Source: Gemmatimonadaceae bacterium
GTDB lineage: Bacteria; Gemmatimonadota; Gemmatimonadetes; Gemmatimonadales; Gemmatimonadaceae
Direction: 5' to 3'
Assembly (NCBI GenBank): GCA_036504815.1
Contig: DASXUN010000003.1
Coordinates: 124,001-188,000 of the forward strand
DNA length: 64,000 nucleotides
Part shown: positions 32,950 through 41,635 of the stretch, piece by piece
Position numbering within the stretch: the stretch's first letter is position 1
Layout of the letters: every line of letters starts with the position of its first letter
Notes under the pieces: generated by a model
Databases searched by the model: none
The model's input: only the letters and a program-made list of their open reading frames with translations
Told to the model about the DNA's origin: nothing
Made by a program: the position numbers and the translations under genes

Positions 32950-33729
32950 ATGATCCCCATTGGCGACGATAATCACGCGGTTCGCGTTCCCGTGGCGACG
33001 ATCTTCCTGCTCGTCACGATGCTCGCGTCGTGGGTCCTGGTGCAGGGGGCGGGCCTCGATGCGGAACTGCTGACGACGAGCGTCTGCAACCTCGGGCTCG
33101 TTCCCGGCGAGCTGACGCGCCTCGCGCCCCTCGGCGCCGGGGTGCCCATCGCCCCCGGCCTCATGTGCGTCGTCGACAACCAGCCGATCAACCTGCTGAC
33201 GCCGGTCATCTCGATGTTCCTGCACGGCGGATGGGTACACCTCCTGGGCAATGCGCTGTTTCTCTGGATCTTCGGGAACAATGTCGAGGACGTGACGGGG
33301 CGGGTCCGGTTTCTCGTGTTCTACCTGCTTTGCGGACTGATTGCCGCGGCGACGCACATCGCGATCGACCCGCGTTCGCCGATTCCCACCGTCGGGGCCT
33401 CCGGGGCCATTTCGGGGGTCATGGGCGCGTATCTGGTGCTCTTCCCCCGGGTGCGGGTGCGGATGCTCTTCATCTTTGTCGTCTTCTTCAAGGTCTTTCG
33501 AATTCCGGCGTGGCTCGTGCTGCTCTACTGGTTCGGCCTGCAGTTGCTGAGCGGCTTGCCGCAGCTGCTGACACCCAGCCCCGAACTGAGCGGCGGTGTT
33601 GCGGTGTGGGCGCACGTTGGAGGGTTCGGTGCCGGGGTGCTGCTGGCGAAGCTGTTCGAGGATCCGGTGCTGACGCAGCGCCGACGCGCCATCCTCCTGT
33701 CCGGCAACGAGTTCGACTCGCTGGCCTGA
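32950..33729 (+). CDS. Rhomboid family intramembrane serine protease
   Basis: 259 aa, six or seven transmembrane segments. The family motifs are HGGWVHLLGN (oxyanion-side His and Asn), GASGAISG with the catalytic Ser near 151, and the partner His in AHVGGFGAG near 221. A short loop with two Cys (SVC and LMC) lies between the first two helices. It cleaves transmembrane substrates within the inner membrane. Start chosen at MIPIGDDNHAV because upstream in-frame residues look non-coding. Its place inside a phosphate island may be coincidental. Confidence 0.92.
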   Translation: MIPIGDDNHAVRVPVATIFLLVTMLASWVLVQGAGLDAELLTTSVCNLGLVPGELTRLAPLGAGVPIAPGLMCVVDNQPINLLTPVISMFLHGGWVHLLGNALFLWIFGNNVEDVTGRVRFLVFYLLCGLIAAATHIAIDPRSPIPTVGASGAISGVMGAYLVLFPRVRVRMLFIFVVFFKVFRIPAWLVLLYWFGLQLLSGLPQLLTPSPELSGGVAVWAHVGGFGAGVLLAKLFEDPVLTQRRRAILLSGNEFDSLA

Positions 33730-33801
33730 GTGCGAGGCGGGGCGCGATGGATGCGCCAGATTTTGGCGCCGTGCCCTGTGGCAAGGTAGATTTCTTGTCC
33801 A

Positions 33802-35925
33802 ATGGCGTCCAAGAGCCGGCCACACCTTCTGAACCGCGAGCTGTCCTGGCTCGCCTTCAATGCACGGGTGCTGCACGAGGCAGCGGACACGCGCACGCCG
33901 CTGCTCGAGCGGCTGAAGTTCCTGTCGATCGTCAGCACCAACCTCGACGAGTTCTACATGGTCCGCGTCGCCGGCGTGCGCCGGCAGGTCGCGGCCGGAT
34001 TCGGCAAGGTGGGACGTGACGGCGTCTCGCCGGCCGAACTGCTCGACCGCATCGACGAGCGCGTGCGCGAGATGGTGGCGGAACAGACGCGCATCCTCGA
34101 CGAAGAGGTGCTGCCGGAGCTCGCCGGACACGGCGTGCGGCTGCTGCAGATCTCCGATCTGGACGCGAACGAACGGCTGGCGGTGGACGCCTTCTTCGAC
34201 GCGCAGGTCTTTCCGGTGCTCACGCCGCTGGCCGTCGACCCGGGGCACCCGTTCCCGTACATCTCCAACCTCTCGCTCTCGCTCGCGGTGGAACTGCGCG
34301 AGCCCGAGACGGGGATTGAGCACTTCGCGCGCGTGAAGGTGCCCAAGTCGCTGCCGCGCTGGGTGCCGGTGCGCTCGCTGCAGTACCTCCCGCTCGAGGA
34401 CCTGATCGGCGCCCACCTGGGCCGGCTTTTCCCGGGGATGGAGATCACCGGGCACCACACGTTCCGCATCACGCGCTTCTCGGACCTGGAGATCGCGCCG
34501 ACGGAGGAGCCCGAGGACCTGCTGGCGATGATCGAGGAGCAGGTCTTTCAGCGTCGCTTCGGCGAGGTGGTGCGGCTCGAGGTGCAGCGCGGAATGCCCG
34601 CGCAGCTGCGGACGCTGCTGCTCAGCGAACTGCGCGAGACCGAAGATCCCGAAATGGCGCCGCTCACCGAGCGCGAGGTCCACGAGCCGGGGCGCCTGCT
34701 CGACCTCGGCGACCTGATGGCTTTGGCCATGCTCGACCTGCCCGAGCTGCGCGACCCGCCGTTCGTGCCGGTGACGCCGGTGGAGCTGCGCGACGGACGG
34801 TCGATCTTCGACGTGCTGCGCGAACGCGACCTCATGGTGCACCATCCGTTCGACTCGTTCCCGGCGACGGTGGAGCGCTTCCTCGACGAAGCGGCGCGCG
34901 ACGAGCACGTGCTGGCCATCAAGCTGACCCTCTATCGCACGTCGGGCGACACGGCGGTGGTGCGGGCGCTCACCGAGGCGGCGCAGGCGGGGAAGCAGGT
35001 GGCCGTGCTCGTGGAGCTGCAGGCGCGCTTCGACGAATCGAACAACATCACCTGGGCGCGCACCCTCGAGTCCTTCGGCGTGCACGTGGCGTATGGGATC
35101 CCGGGGATGAAGACGCACGCCAAGGTGGCGCTCGTCGTGCGGCGCGAGCCGGACGGCATCCGCCGCTACGTGCATATCGGCACCGGCAACTACAACTCGA
35201 AGACGGCGCGCACCTACACCGACTACGGCCTGCTCAGCGCGAACGAAGCGCTCGGCGCCGACGTGTCGGAGCTGTTCAACATGCTCACCGGCTTCTCGCG
35301 GCAGCGCGAGTATCGCGCCCTGCTCGTCGCCCCGGTGAACCTGCGCGAGCGGCTGCTCGAGCTCATTGCGCGCGAGGCGGACAACGCGCGCGACGGCAAG
35401 CCGGCGCGTATCGTCGCCAAGATGAACGCGCTCGTGGACAGTCAGGTGATGGACGCGCTGTGCGAGGCCTCGAACGCCGGCGTGGAGATGGACCTGCTCG
35501 TGCGCGGCATCTGCTGCCTGCGCCCGGGCGTGCCGGGCGAGTCGGAGCGGATTCGCATCGTGAGCGTCGTGGGACGCTTTCTCGAGCACTCGCGCCTGTG
35601 GCGCTTCGAGAACGGCGGTGACCCGGAGTTCTACCTCGGCTCCGCCGACTGGATGCCGCGCAACCTCGACCGGCGCGTGGAGGCGATGGTGCCGATCCTC
35701 GACAAGTCGCTTCACCCGCGACTCGAGGCGGTGCTGAACGTCTTCCTCACCGACAATCGCCAGGCGTGGGACCTGCACAGCGACGGTGCCTGGGTGCAGC
35801 GTCGCGCGACGGACGAAGCGGAACGCGCGTCGCACCGGCGATTGCTGCGCGAGTCGTGGGGGATGCCGCGCACGTCAGGGGCTGGGCGTGAGGTGCCCGC
35901 GGCGGCTGTCGCCACGCCGGGCTAG
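33802..35925 (+). CDS. ppk: Polyphosphate kinase (PPK1)
   Basis: 707 aa, normal length. The N-terminal domain starts LLNRELSWLAFNARVLHEA and SIVSTNLDEFYMVRVAG. The phospholipase-D-like catalytic domains carry the autophosphorylated His in RYVHIGTGNYN near 457, the second conserved His in FLEHSRLWRF near 595, and the Arg-rich ATP pocket. It polymerises the ATP gamma-phosphate to polyphosphate, reversibly. It neighbours both Pst systems and a Ppx/GppA enzyme, giving uptake, storage and release together. Its stop shares the palindrome CTAG with the stop of the convergent glycosyltransferase. Confidence 0.97.
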   Translation: MASKSRPHLLNRELSWLAFNARVLHEAADTRTPLLERLKFLSIVSTNLDEFYMVRVAGVRRQVAAGFGKVGRDGVSPAELLDRIDERVREMVAEQTRILDEEVLPELAGHGVRLLQISDLDANERLAVDAFFDAQVFPVLTPLAVDPGHPFPYISNLSLSLAVELREPETGIEHFARVKVPKSLPRWVPVRSLQYLPLEDLIGAHLGRLFPGMEITGHHTFRITRFSDLEIAPTEEPEDLLAMIEEQVFQRRFGEVVRLEVQRGMPAQLRTLLLSELRETEDPEMAPLTEREVHEPGRLLDLGDLMALAMLDLPELRDPPFVPVTPVELRDGRSIFDVLRERDLMVHHPFDSFPATVERFLDEAARDEHVLAIKLTLYRTSGDTAVVRALTEAAQAGKQVAVLVELQARFDESNNITWARTLESFGVHVAYGIPGMKTHAKVALVVRREPDGIRRYVHIGTGNYNSKTARTYTDYGLLSANEALGADVSELFNMLTGFSRQREYRALLVAPVNLRERLLELIAREADNARDGKPARIVAKMNALVDSQVMDALCEASNAGVEMDLLVRGICCLRPGVPGESERIRIVSVVGRFLEHSRLWRFENGGDPEFYLGSADWMPRNLDRRVEAMVPILDKSLHPRLEAVLNVFLTDNRQAWDLHSDGAWVQRRATDEAERASHRRLLRESWGMPRTSGAGREVPAAAVATPG

Positions 35926-37130
35926 CTGACGGCGACCCGGGTGGCGGTCGAGCGGGAATCGTTCGGGCGATCCGGGTTTCCCGTACTGTTGCGGTCCAGC
36001 ACCTCGCGGTAGCTGTCGGCCAGCCGGGCGAGTTCGGCGTCCCACCCGATCGCCACCGCCCATTCACGCGCGCCGACGCCAAGTCGCGCCCGAAGCGTCG
36101 GCTTGTCCGCCAGCTCAATGATGGCCGCGGCGAAGCTCTCCGCGCGTGCGGCGACTGCGATGCCGTTGTCGTACGAACGCAGATGATCCGCCACGCCGCC
36201 CGCGGATACCGCCGCCACGGGAAGGCCCGACGCCATCGCTTCGAGGATCACGAGGCCCAGCGTCTCGGTAGTCGAGGCGCAGAGAAAGGCGTCGGCGCTC
36301 GCGTACAGCGAGGGAAGCTCCCGTTGGCGGTCGATGAATCCGACAAAGTGGACGCCGGCCGGCGCGGCGCCCCGCATAGCGGCCGACGCCGGACCGTCTC
36401 CCGCGATGACCAGGCAGGCACGGTCGCCGAGGGCCTGCCGCGCCAACGCGAAGCCATCGAGCAGCAGCTGCACGTTCTTTTCGGCGGCCAGGCGGCCGAC
36501 GTGCAGAAACAGCACCGCGTCGCCGACGCCGAGTCGCTCGCGCCAGGTCCTCGAATACCGGTTCGGATGGAACACGCGAGTATCCACCGCACGCCCCCAC
36601 ACCTCCGACTGCGTGAGGCCGTGGCGGCTCAGCCAGTCGGCGGTCACCGATGACGGGGTGTAGATGCGCCTCGCCCGGCGATGAAACCGCACGAGGGAGC
36701 GCGTGACGGTCGACCGCAGCCACGGCACGCCGTACGACTCCGTGTACTGGGCGAAGTCGGTATGGAACGACGTGACCAGCGGGATGCCGAGTCGCCGTGC
36801 GGTGCGCGCGCCAAGGCGTCCGACGACGAACTCGGTGTCGGCGTGGATCAGGTCCGGTGCGAACGCGCGTGCGAAGCGTTCCACCGCGCCGGCGTTCGGC
36901 CAGGCCAGTCGTACCCCGGGATAGGCCGGGAAATCGCAGGCCGGCAGGGCGCACGCGGCCGTCGGCGCCCGCATCTCGCCGAAGACGCTGGACGCGCACG
37001 CCGGGTATTCGGGGCGGATCAGCCCGACCTCGATGCCCTGGGCGAGCAGGCCATCGACAGCGAGTGCGGTGACGACGCTCACGCCGTTGACTTGCGGCGG
37101 ATAGGTGTCGGTGCAGTGAAGAATGCGCAT
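35922..37130 (-). CDS. GT4 glycosyltransferase (SqdX/MgtA-like), copy 1
   Basis: 402 aa from the ATG giving MRILHCTDTYPPQVNGVS. GT-B fold. The acceptor-side motif is TSFHTDFAQYTESY. The donor-side domain has HVGRLAAEKNVQLLL and the E-x7-E motif in TTETLGLVILEAMASGLPV. The closest recognisable group is enzymes glycosylating diacylglycerol or making mannolipids (SqdX/MgtA type). A second gene of the same length and style lies at 38693-39901. The 5' region shared with the phosphodiesterase gene has a four-unit Pho-box-like repeat. Confidence 0.88.
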   Translation of the reverse strand: MRILHCTDTYPPQVNGVSVVTALAVDGLLAQGIEVGLIRPEYPACASSVFGEMRAPTAACALPACDFPAYPGVRLAWPNAGAVERFARAFAPDLIHADTEFVVGRLGARTARRLGIPLVTSFHTDFAQYTESYGVPWLRSTVTRSLVRFHRRARRIYTPSSVTADWLSRHGLTQSEVWGRAVDTRVFHPNRYSRTWRERLGVGDAVLFLHVGRLAAEKNVQLLLDGFALARQALGDRACLVIAGDGPASAAMRGAAPAGVHFVGFIDRQRELPSLYASADAFLCASTTETLGLVILEAMASGLPVAAVSAGGVADHLRSYDNGIAVAARAESFAAAIIELADKPTLRARLGVGAREWAVAIGWDAELARLADSYREVLDRNSTGNPDRPNDSRSTATRVAVS

Positions 37131-37155
37131 GCACCTGAAAACGGTGCGCGGCGTG

Positions 37156-37193
37156 TCTCGGCCGCGTGACGGCCCTGTCACGGACGCGCGACG
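37156..37193. promoter_or_regulatory. Pho-box-like 11-bp repeats, four units (GT4 / phosphodiesterase divergent region)
   Basis: On the + strand the pentamers TCTCG, TGACG, TCACG and CGACG begin at 37156, 37167, 37178 and 37189, exactly 11 bp apart. The third is inside TGTCAC, the canonical PhoB half-site core. It lies 26 bp upstream of the minus-strand glycosyltransferase start and 114 bp upstream of the plus-strand phosphodiesterase start, so it could serve either or both. Confidence 0.7.
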
Positions 37194-37306
37194 GAAAGCG
37201 GTGCGATCGGGCCCCGAGTCGTGACGAAGCTGTAGCCGCAGCGATGCACGTCCATCACCGAAGCGGACGAACGTTCCTGCGTCCTCTCGGCGGAGTCTGT
37301 GACCTC

Positions 37307-38152
37307 ATGCGCACGTTCTTCCCTCGCGTCCGTCGCGTCACCGTGGTGGTGCTGGACGGGCTGCGTCCCGATGCGATCGAGAAGTTCTCGCTCTACACGG
37401 TTGCGCGCCTGGCCGAGCAGGGCGCCTCGACGCTGCGGGGCCGCTCGGTGACGCCGAGTGTCACCGCGGCGGCGATGGCCACCCTGCTGACCGGCGCATC
37501 TCCCGAGCGGCACGGATTGCAATCCGACCGCTTCCAGCTGCCGCGTGCGCGCGGCCTGCTGCATCCGTGGCCGAAGATGCTAAGCGCGCACCAACTCGAG
37601 ACCACGGTGCTGATGGCGCGCATTCCGTCACTGTTCATGCCGGTGGCGCGCGGCTTCGCCAGTCTGCTTGGCGTTTCCGAAACACGATTTGCCGGCGATC
37701 GATGTGGTGACATCGTGTCGGACGCCCTCGGCGTGCTCGAGCGGCAGCGCACGGGCGTCGTAATGCTGCACCTGCCGGACGCCGACCGCGCCGGGCATGC
37801 GCACGGCTGGATGAGTCCGGAGTACGCGGACGCCGCCGGGCGCATGGACAATGCCCTGGGGCGGCTGGTGCGGGCGATCGACCTGGATGATCCCGCCGAG
37901 TTGGTCATTGCCTGCGCCGATCACGGCGGTGGCGGCGCTCGGCCCACGGCGCACGATAGCGACCATCCCGCTGACACCACGGTGCCGGTGGTGCTCGCGG
38001 GAGGTGATGTCTTTCAGGGAGATCTCGGGCCCGATGTCGCCTTCGCCGATCTTCCGGCGACCGTGGTATGGAGCCTCGGGCTGCCGATTCCCGCGACGTA
38101 CGCGGGACAGCCGCTCTGCCATGCGTTCCAGCGCTCGGAACTGGCGGCGTGA
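37307..38152 (+). CDS. Alkaline-phosphatase-superfamily phosphodiesterase
   Basis: 281 aa. Type I phosphodiesterase/nucleotide-pyrophosphatase pattern: metal Asp in VVVLDGLRPDAI, nucleophile Thr or Ser in TPSVTAAAMATLLTG, metal ligands in HLPDADRAGHAHG and CADHGGGG, and a late His. No signal peptide is evident from the chosen Met; an upstream ATG at 37244 adds 21 residues of no clear type. Probably releases phosphate or a head group from a phosphodiester. The stop overlaps the PAP2 gene (TGATG), and a GT4 gene follows. Confidence 0.82.
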   Translation: MRTFFPRVRRVTVVVLDGLRPDAIEKFSLYTVARLAEQGASTLRGRSVTPSVTAAAMATLLTGASPERHGLQSDRFQLPRARGLLHPWPKMLSAHQLETTVLMARIPSLFMPVARGFASLLGVSETRFAGDRCGDIVSDALGVLERQRTGVVMLHLPDADRAGHAHGWMSPEYADAAGRMDNALGRLVRAIDLDDPAELVIACADHGGGGARPTAHDSDHPADTTVPVVLAGGDVFQGDLGPDVAFADLPATVVWSLGLPIPATYAGQPLCHAFQRSELAA

Positions 38153-38679
38153 TGCGCGGCCCGCTGCTGCTCCGCCTGGAGGCGCGTGACCGGGCACTGT
38201 ACTCCCGGATGGCGCTTTCAGCGACCGCGCCGCTCTCCAGCACGCGACTCTGGATTGCCGTGACGCACCTCGGCGGTGCGACCAGCGCGATTCTGGCGGT
38301 TCTGTTGCCGTTGCTGTTCACCGAGGGTGCGGTCCGACAGGCGGCCGCGCTCGGCGCATGGTCGCTGCTCGTCTCGCATGTCGTGGTGCAGATCGTCAAG
38401 CGCAACGCCGGGCGGCCGCGACCCAAGCCGGCGCGGCAGGGACGCTCGCTCGTGGGCGTGCCCGACAAGTTCTCGTTTCCATCGGGCCATGCGTGCGCGG
38501 CGATGTCCGTGGCCTTCGCGTACGGCATGTGCATGCCCGCGTTCGCGGTGCCGCTCACGATCCTCGCCGTCATCGTCGGCATGTCGCGGGTTCGTCTAGG
38601 CGTGCACTATCCCGGGGATGTCCTCGTCGGCGAGATGATCGCGATCGCCACCGTGCTTGCCTTCTGGACGCTGGGCTAG
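38152..38679 (+). CDS. PAP2-family membrane phosphatase
   Basis: 175 aa, about five transmembrane segments. All three acid-phosphatase motifs are present: KRNAGRPRP (KxxxxxxRP), FPSGHA (PSGH) and SRVRLGVHYPGD (SRxxxxxHxxxD). Such enzymes dephosphorylate phosphatidic acid, undecaprenyl diphosphate or similar lipids. Between a phosphodiesterase and a lipid-type glycosyltransferase, phosphatidate phosphatase producing diacylglycerol is the attractive reading, inferred from context. The start overlaps the upstream stop. Confidence 0.9.
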   Translation: MRGPLLLRLEARDRALYSRMALSATAPLSSTRLWIAVTHLGGATSAILAVLLPLLFTEGAVRQAAALGAWSLLVSHVVVQIVKRNAGRPRPKPARQGRSLVGVPDKFSFPSGHACAAMSVAFAYGMCMPAFAVPLTILAVIVGMSRVRLGVHYPGDVLVGEMIAIATVLAFWTLG

Positions 38680-38692
38680 GGTGCCGAATCGC

Positions 38693-39901
38693 ATGCGGCT
38701 GGCGGTCTTCACGGACACCTACGCCCCTCAGGTCAATGGTGTCGCGCGAACGCTCGGGCGCCTGACGGAGAGTTTCCGCGAGCGGGGCGGCGACGCGACG
38801 GTGGTCACGGTGGAGGCTGGCGAACACGGGACAGTCCACGCCGGGCACGCCGGAGGCAAGCGAGAGCGCTTGGCTGAGGACGTGTTGCGCTGGCCGGCCA
38901 TCCCGTTCTGGGCGTATCCCGAACTCCGCATCGCGACGCCCCGCGTGAGCGAGGCCCGTCGCTTGTTGCGCGAGCTGAAACCGGACCTGGTGCACGCCGC
39001 CACGCCATTCGGCATCGGACTTGCCGCCCGCGAAGCCGCCCGCGCCGAGGGCATACCGCTCGTGTCGTCGTTCCACACCGACTTTGCGGCGTACTTGCGC
39101 CACTACAACCTGCAGGCGCTCTCTGCCGTGGCGTGGCCGTATCTGCGCTGGTTTCACAACGGCGGCGCGCGCACCTTCGTGCCGACGGCGCGTGGGGCCG
39201 AGGATCTGCGGCGCCGCGGCTTCGATGGGGTGCGCGTGTGGGGTCGCGGCGTGGACGGCGCGCGATTCTCGCCACGGTACCGTTCGCGTGCCCTGCGATC
39301 CGCGCACGGAGTGCGCGATCATGATCTGCTCTTCATCAGCGTCGGTCGCCTTGCCTCGGAGAAGGGCATTGACCGCATCCTCGCGGCCGCGCATTCACTC
39401 CTTCCCCTCGGCGGCGGCCGGATACGGCTGGCGCTCGTCGGCGACGGACCGGCGGAGTCGCGATACCGTGCGTCCGCGCCACCCGGCACCATCTTCACCG
39501 GCCGACTGCTCGGCGACGCGCTCAGCGAGTTCTATGCCTCGGCCGACGGATTCGTCTTCGCCTCCACCACGGACACGTTCGGCAACGTGCTGCTCGAGGC
39601 GATGGCGTCGGGGCTGCCGGTGATCGCGCCTGACTCGGGTCCGACGCTGGACGTGGCGAACGAGGGCAATGCGCTGGTCGTCCCCGTGCGCGATCCGCAG
39701 GCGCTCGCCGGGGCGATGCAACGACTGGCCGGCGACGCCGCGCTGCGCATGAAGCTGCGCGTTCGCTCCCTGCAGAGCGCTGCGGAGCGGGATTGGAAGC
39801 GAGTCTGGGACGACCTGTTCGCTGAATACGCCGCGGTGCTCGAGGCGCGCCCCCTGGTGTCACCGGCGGCCCCCGCCCGAGCGATCATCACCGCGCTCTG
39901 A
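38693..39901 (+). CDS. GT4 glycosyltransferase (SqdX/MgtA-like), copy 2
   Basis: 402 aa. N-terminus MRLAVFTDTYAPQVNGVART parallels copy 1. Other motifs are SSFHTDFAAYLRHY, SVGRLASEKGIDRIL and the E-x7-E region TTDTFGNVLLEAMASGLPV, in which the first Glu is Asp. A GTG four codons upstream is a possible start. It follows the PAP2 gene by 13 bp, so it is probably in the same transcript. Likely makes a glycolipid from diacylglycerol. Confidence 0.88.
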   Translation: MRLAVFTDTYAPQVNGVARTLGRLTESFRERGGDATVVTVEAGEHGTVHAGHAGGKRERLAEDVLRWPAIPFWAYPELRIATPRVSEARRLLRELKPDLVHAATPFGIGLAAREAARAEGIPLVSSFHTDFAAYLRHYNLQALSAVAWPYLRWFHNGGARTFVPTARGAEDLRRRGFDGVRVWGRGVDGARFSPRYRSRALRSAHGVRDHDLLFISVGRLASEKGIDRILAAAHSLLPLGGGRIRLALVGDGPAESRYRASAPPGTIFTGRLLGDALSEFYASADGFVFASTTDTFGNVLLEAMASGLPVIAPDSGPTLDVANEGNALVVPVRDPQALAGAMQRLAGDAALRMKLRVRSLQSAAERDWKRVWDDLFAEYAAVLEARPLVSPAAPARAIITAL

Positions 39902-39913
39902 GCCGGGTGCGCA

Positions 39914-39938
39914 ACGGGCGTCGTCACGCGACGCCCGT
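39914..39938. terminator. Bidirectional hairpin between GT4 copy 2 and ppx/gppA
   Basis: Perfect 10-bp stem ACGGGCGTCG/CGACGCCCGT with a TCACG loop, centred between the two convergent stops (39901 and 39951). Confidence 0.7.
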
Positions 39939-39950
39939 CGGTCAGCGCAA

Positions 39951-41573
39951 TCACCCGCCGTCGGTGTCCTCGACGACCGAGCCGTCGGGCGCCACGATCT
40001 CCACCGGCGCGCCGGCCATTTCCTCGAGCAGTCCCTTCTTGCGCGCCGCGCCCCACAATTCCAGCCGCACCGACGGCGCCATGGCGCTCGGCTGCGCCGT
40101 GATGCGCAGGGCGCGCCGCAGCCAGCGCACCCGCAGTTTCTCGACGGCCGCGGAGTGGCCGCGGTCGAAGCCGTCGGCCACGCGCAGCAGGGCGGCGAGT
40201 CGCTGGATGCGCGCGCGCGTCGCGCGGTCGAGCGCGCCGTACTCGACATGCTTTACGCGATCCGGCGCCGAGCCGCGGTGGTAGCGCGCCACGTGCGCCA
40301 TCACGGTCTGCTCGTCCGGCGTGATGCCCAGGAAATCGGCGTGCTGGATGAGATGGAACGAGTGCTTGTGGTGCTTCTGGTAGTTGATGTGATAGCCCAC
40401 ATCGTGCAGCAGTGCGGCGTCGGCAAGCACCTGCCGGTCGGCGGGCACGCAGCCGAGGCGCGCGCCCAGCGAATCGAAGAGCTGGAGCGCGAGGAGCTGC
40501 ACCTGCCGCGCGTGGGGCTCCTCGTAGTGGCAGCGTTCGGCGAACTCGCGCACGGAACGCTCGCGCCCCTCGCCGGGGTCGCTGACCACCGGCGCCACCT
40601 TGGCGGTCTCCAGCAGCAGCCCCTCGCGGATGCCGTAGGCCGACGTCACGAGGCCGCGCGGCTCGATGCGTTCGCACACCTCCGCCGCGACGGCAAGCCC
40701 GGCCAGGATGATGTCGGCGCGCGCCGCGTTGAGTCCCGCCACGGCGAGACGCTCGGTGGGCGTGAGTTCCTGCAGCAATTCGAGGAGGTGCTCGATCTCG
40801 TGCCACGACACGCGCGTGCCGTGCACGGAATGGGCGACGCGGATTCCCTGCCGGTTGAGCACCATGCCGGCAAGGTTGGTGAAGGTGCCGCCCGATCCGA
40901 TCAGTTCGGCGCCGCGCCAGTCGCGCACTGGGAGGACACGCCGGATGTCGTCGCGGATCGCCTTGCGCAGCTTCCTGACCCCCTTTGGGGCCGGACGATC
41001 GGTGAGGAACTCCTCCGTCAGGCGCACCGCGCCGAATGGCAGCGAGACATAGCGCTCGACGATCCCCTCGGCGGCCAGCGCGAACTCCACCGACCCGCCG
41101 CCGATGTCCATCACGACGGCCCGGCCGCGGCCGAGGTCGAAGTGTGCCAGCGCGCTGCGGAAGGCGAGGCGCGCCTCCTCCTCACCCGCCAGGATGCGCA
41201 CGCGCAATCCGGCGGTCTCGCGCACCTGGCGCAGAAAGGCGGCGCCGTTGGTGGCGTTGCGAACGGCCGAGGTTGCGACCGCCTCGATGCGCTTGCAGCC
41301 CAGTTGTCGCGCCAGCGCCGCCATGCGGGTGAGCGACTCGACGGCCAGTCGCACCGGTTCCTCGCCCAGCGCGCCCGTCTCGTGCAGGCCGGCCTGCAGG
41401 CGCGGCGCGGCCTTCATTTCATCGATGACCCTGATCGCGCCGTTCGCCGAGACGTCGGCGACGATCTGGCGGATGGAATTCGAGCCGATGTCGATGGCGG
41501 CAATGCGCTGCGTCCCGTCCTCGCGCGCGGCGCGGGACGGCGGGGTGTGGAGGCGCAGCGGGGCAGAGGTCAC
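39951..41573 (-). CDS. Ppx/GppA-family exopolyphosphatase / pppGpp phosphohydrolase
   Basis: 540 aa. Actin-like ATPase-fold Ppx/GppA domain: IAAIDIGSNSIRQIVAD, AVATSAVRNATNG, ILAGEEEARLAF, MDIGGGSVEFAL and GSGGTFTNLA. A C-terminal HD-type domain starts near 345 with LLHDVGYHINYQKHHKHS and VARYHRG. It releases terminal phosphate from polyphosphate or pppGpp. Position next to ppk and the Pst genes favours polyphosphate; sequence alone does not decide. It converges on the glycosyltransferase operon. Confidence 0.92.
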   Translation of the reverse strand: MTSAPLRLHTPPSRAAREDGTQRIAAIDIGSNSIRQIVADVSANGAIRVIDEMKAAPRLQAGLHETGALGEEPVRLAVESLTRMAALARQLGCKRIEAVATSAVRNATNGAAFLRQVRETAGLRVRILAGEEEARLAFRSALAHFDLGRGRAVVMDIGGGSVEFALAAEGIVERYVSLPFGAVRLTEEFLTDRPAPKGVRKLRKAIRDDIRRVLPVRDWRGAELIGSGGTFTNLAGMVLNRQGIRVAHSVHGTRVSWHEIEHLLELLQELTPTERLAVAGLNAARADIILAGLAVAAEVCERIEPRGLVTSAYGIREGLLLETAKVAPVVSDPGEGRERSVREFAERCHYEEPHARQVQLLALQLFDSLGARLGCVPADRQVLADAALLHDVGYHINYQKHHKHSFHLIQHADFLGITPDEQTVMAHVARYHRGSAPDRVKHVEYGALDRATRARIQRLAALLRVADGFDRGHSAAVEKLRVRWLRRALRITAQPSAMAPSVRLELWGAARKKGLLEEMAGAPVEIVAPDGSVVEDTDGG

Positions 41574-41635
41574 GGGCGTCGGGGTGCGAGAGGCGGTGCC
41601 TCTACACTAACGCGAGTGCGCCACGCCCGAAACCA

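Noticed and set aside
32848..35835. Long open minus-strand frame (about 995 codons) opposite ppk and rhomboid
   Set aside because: It is an antisense shadow: product is His/Arg/Glu-rich with no motif, while the plus strand encodes intact PPK1 and rhomboid.
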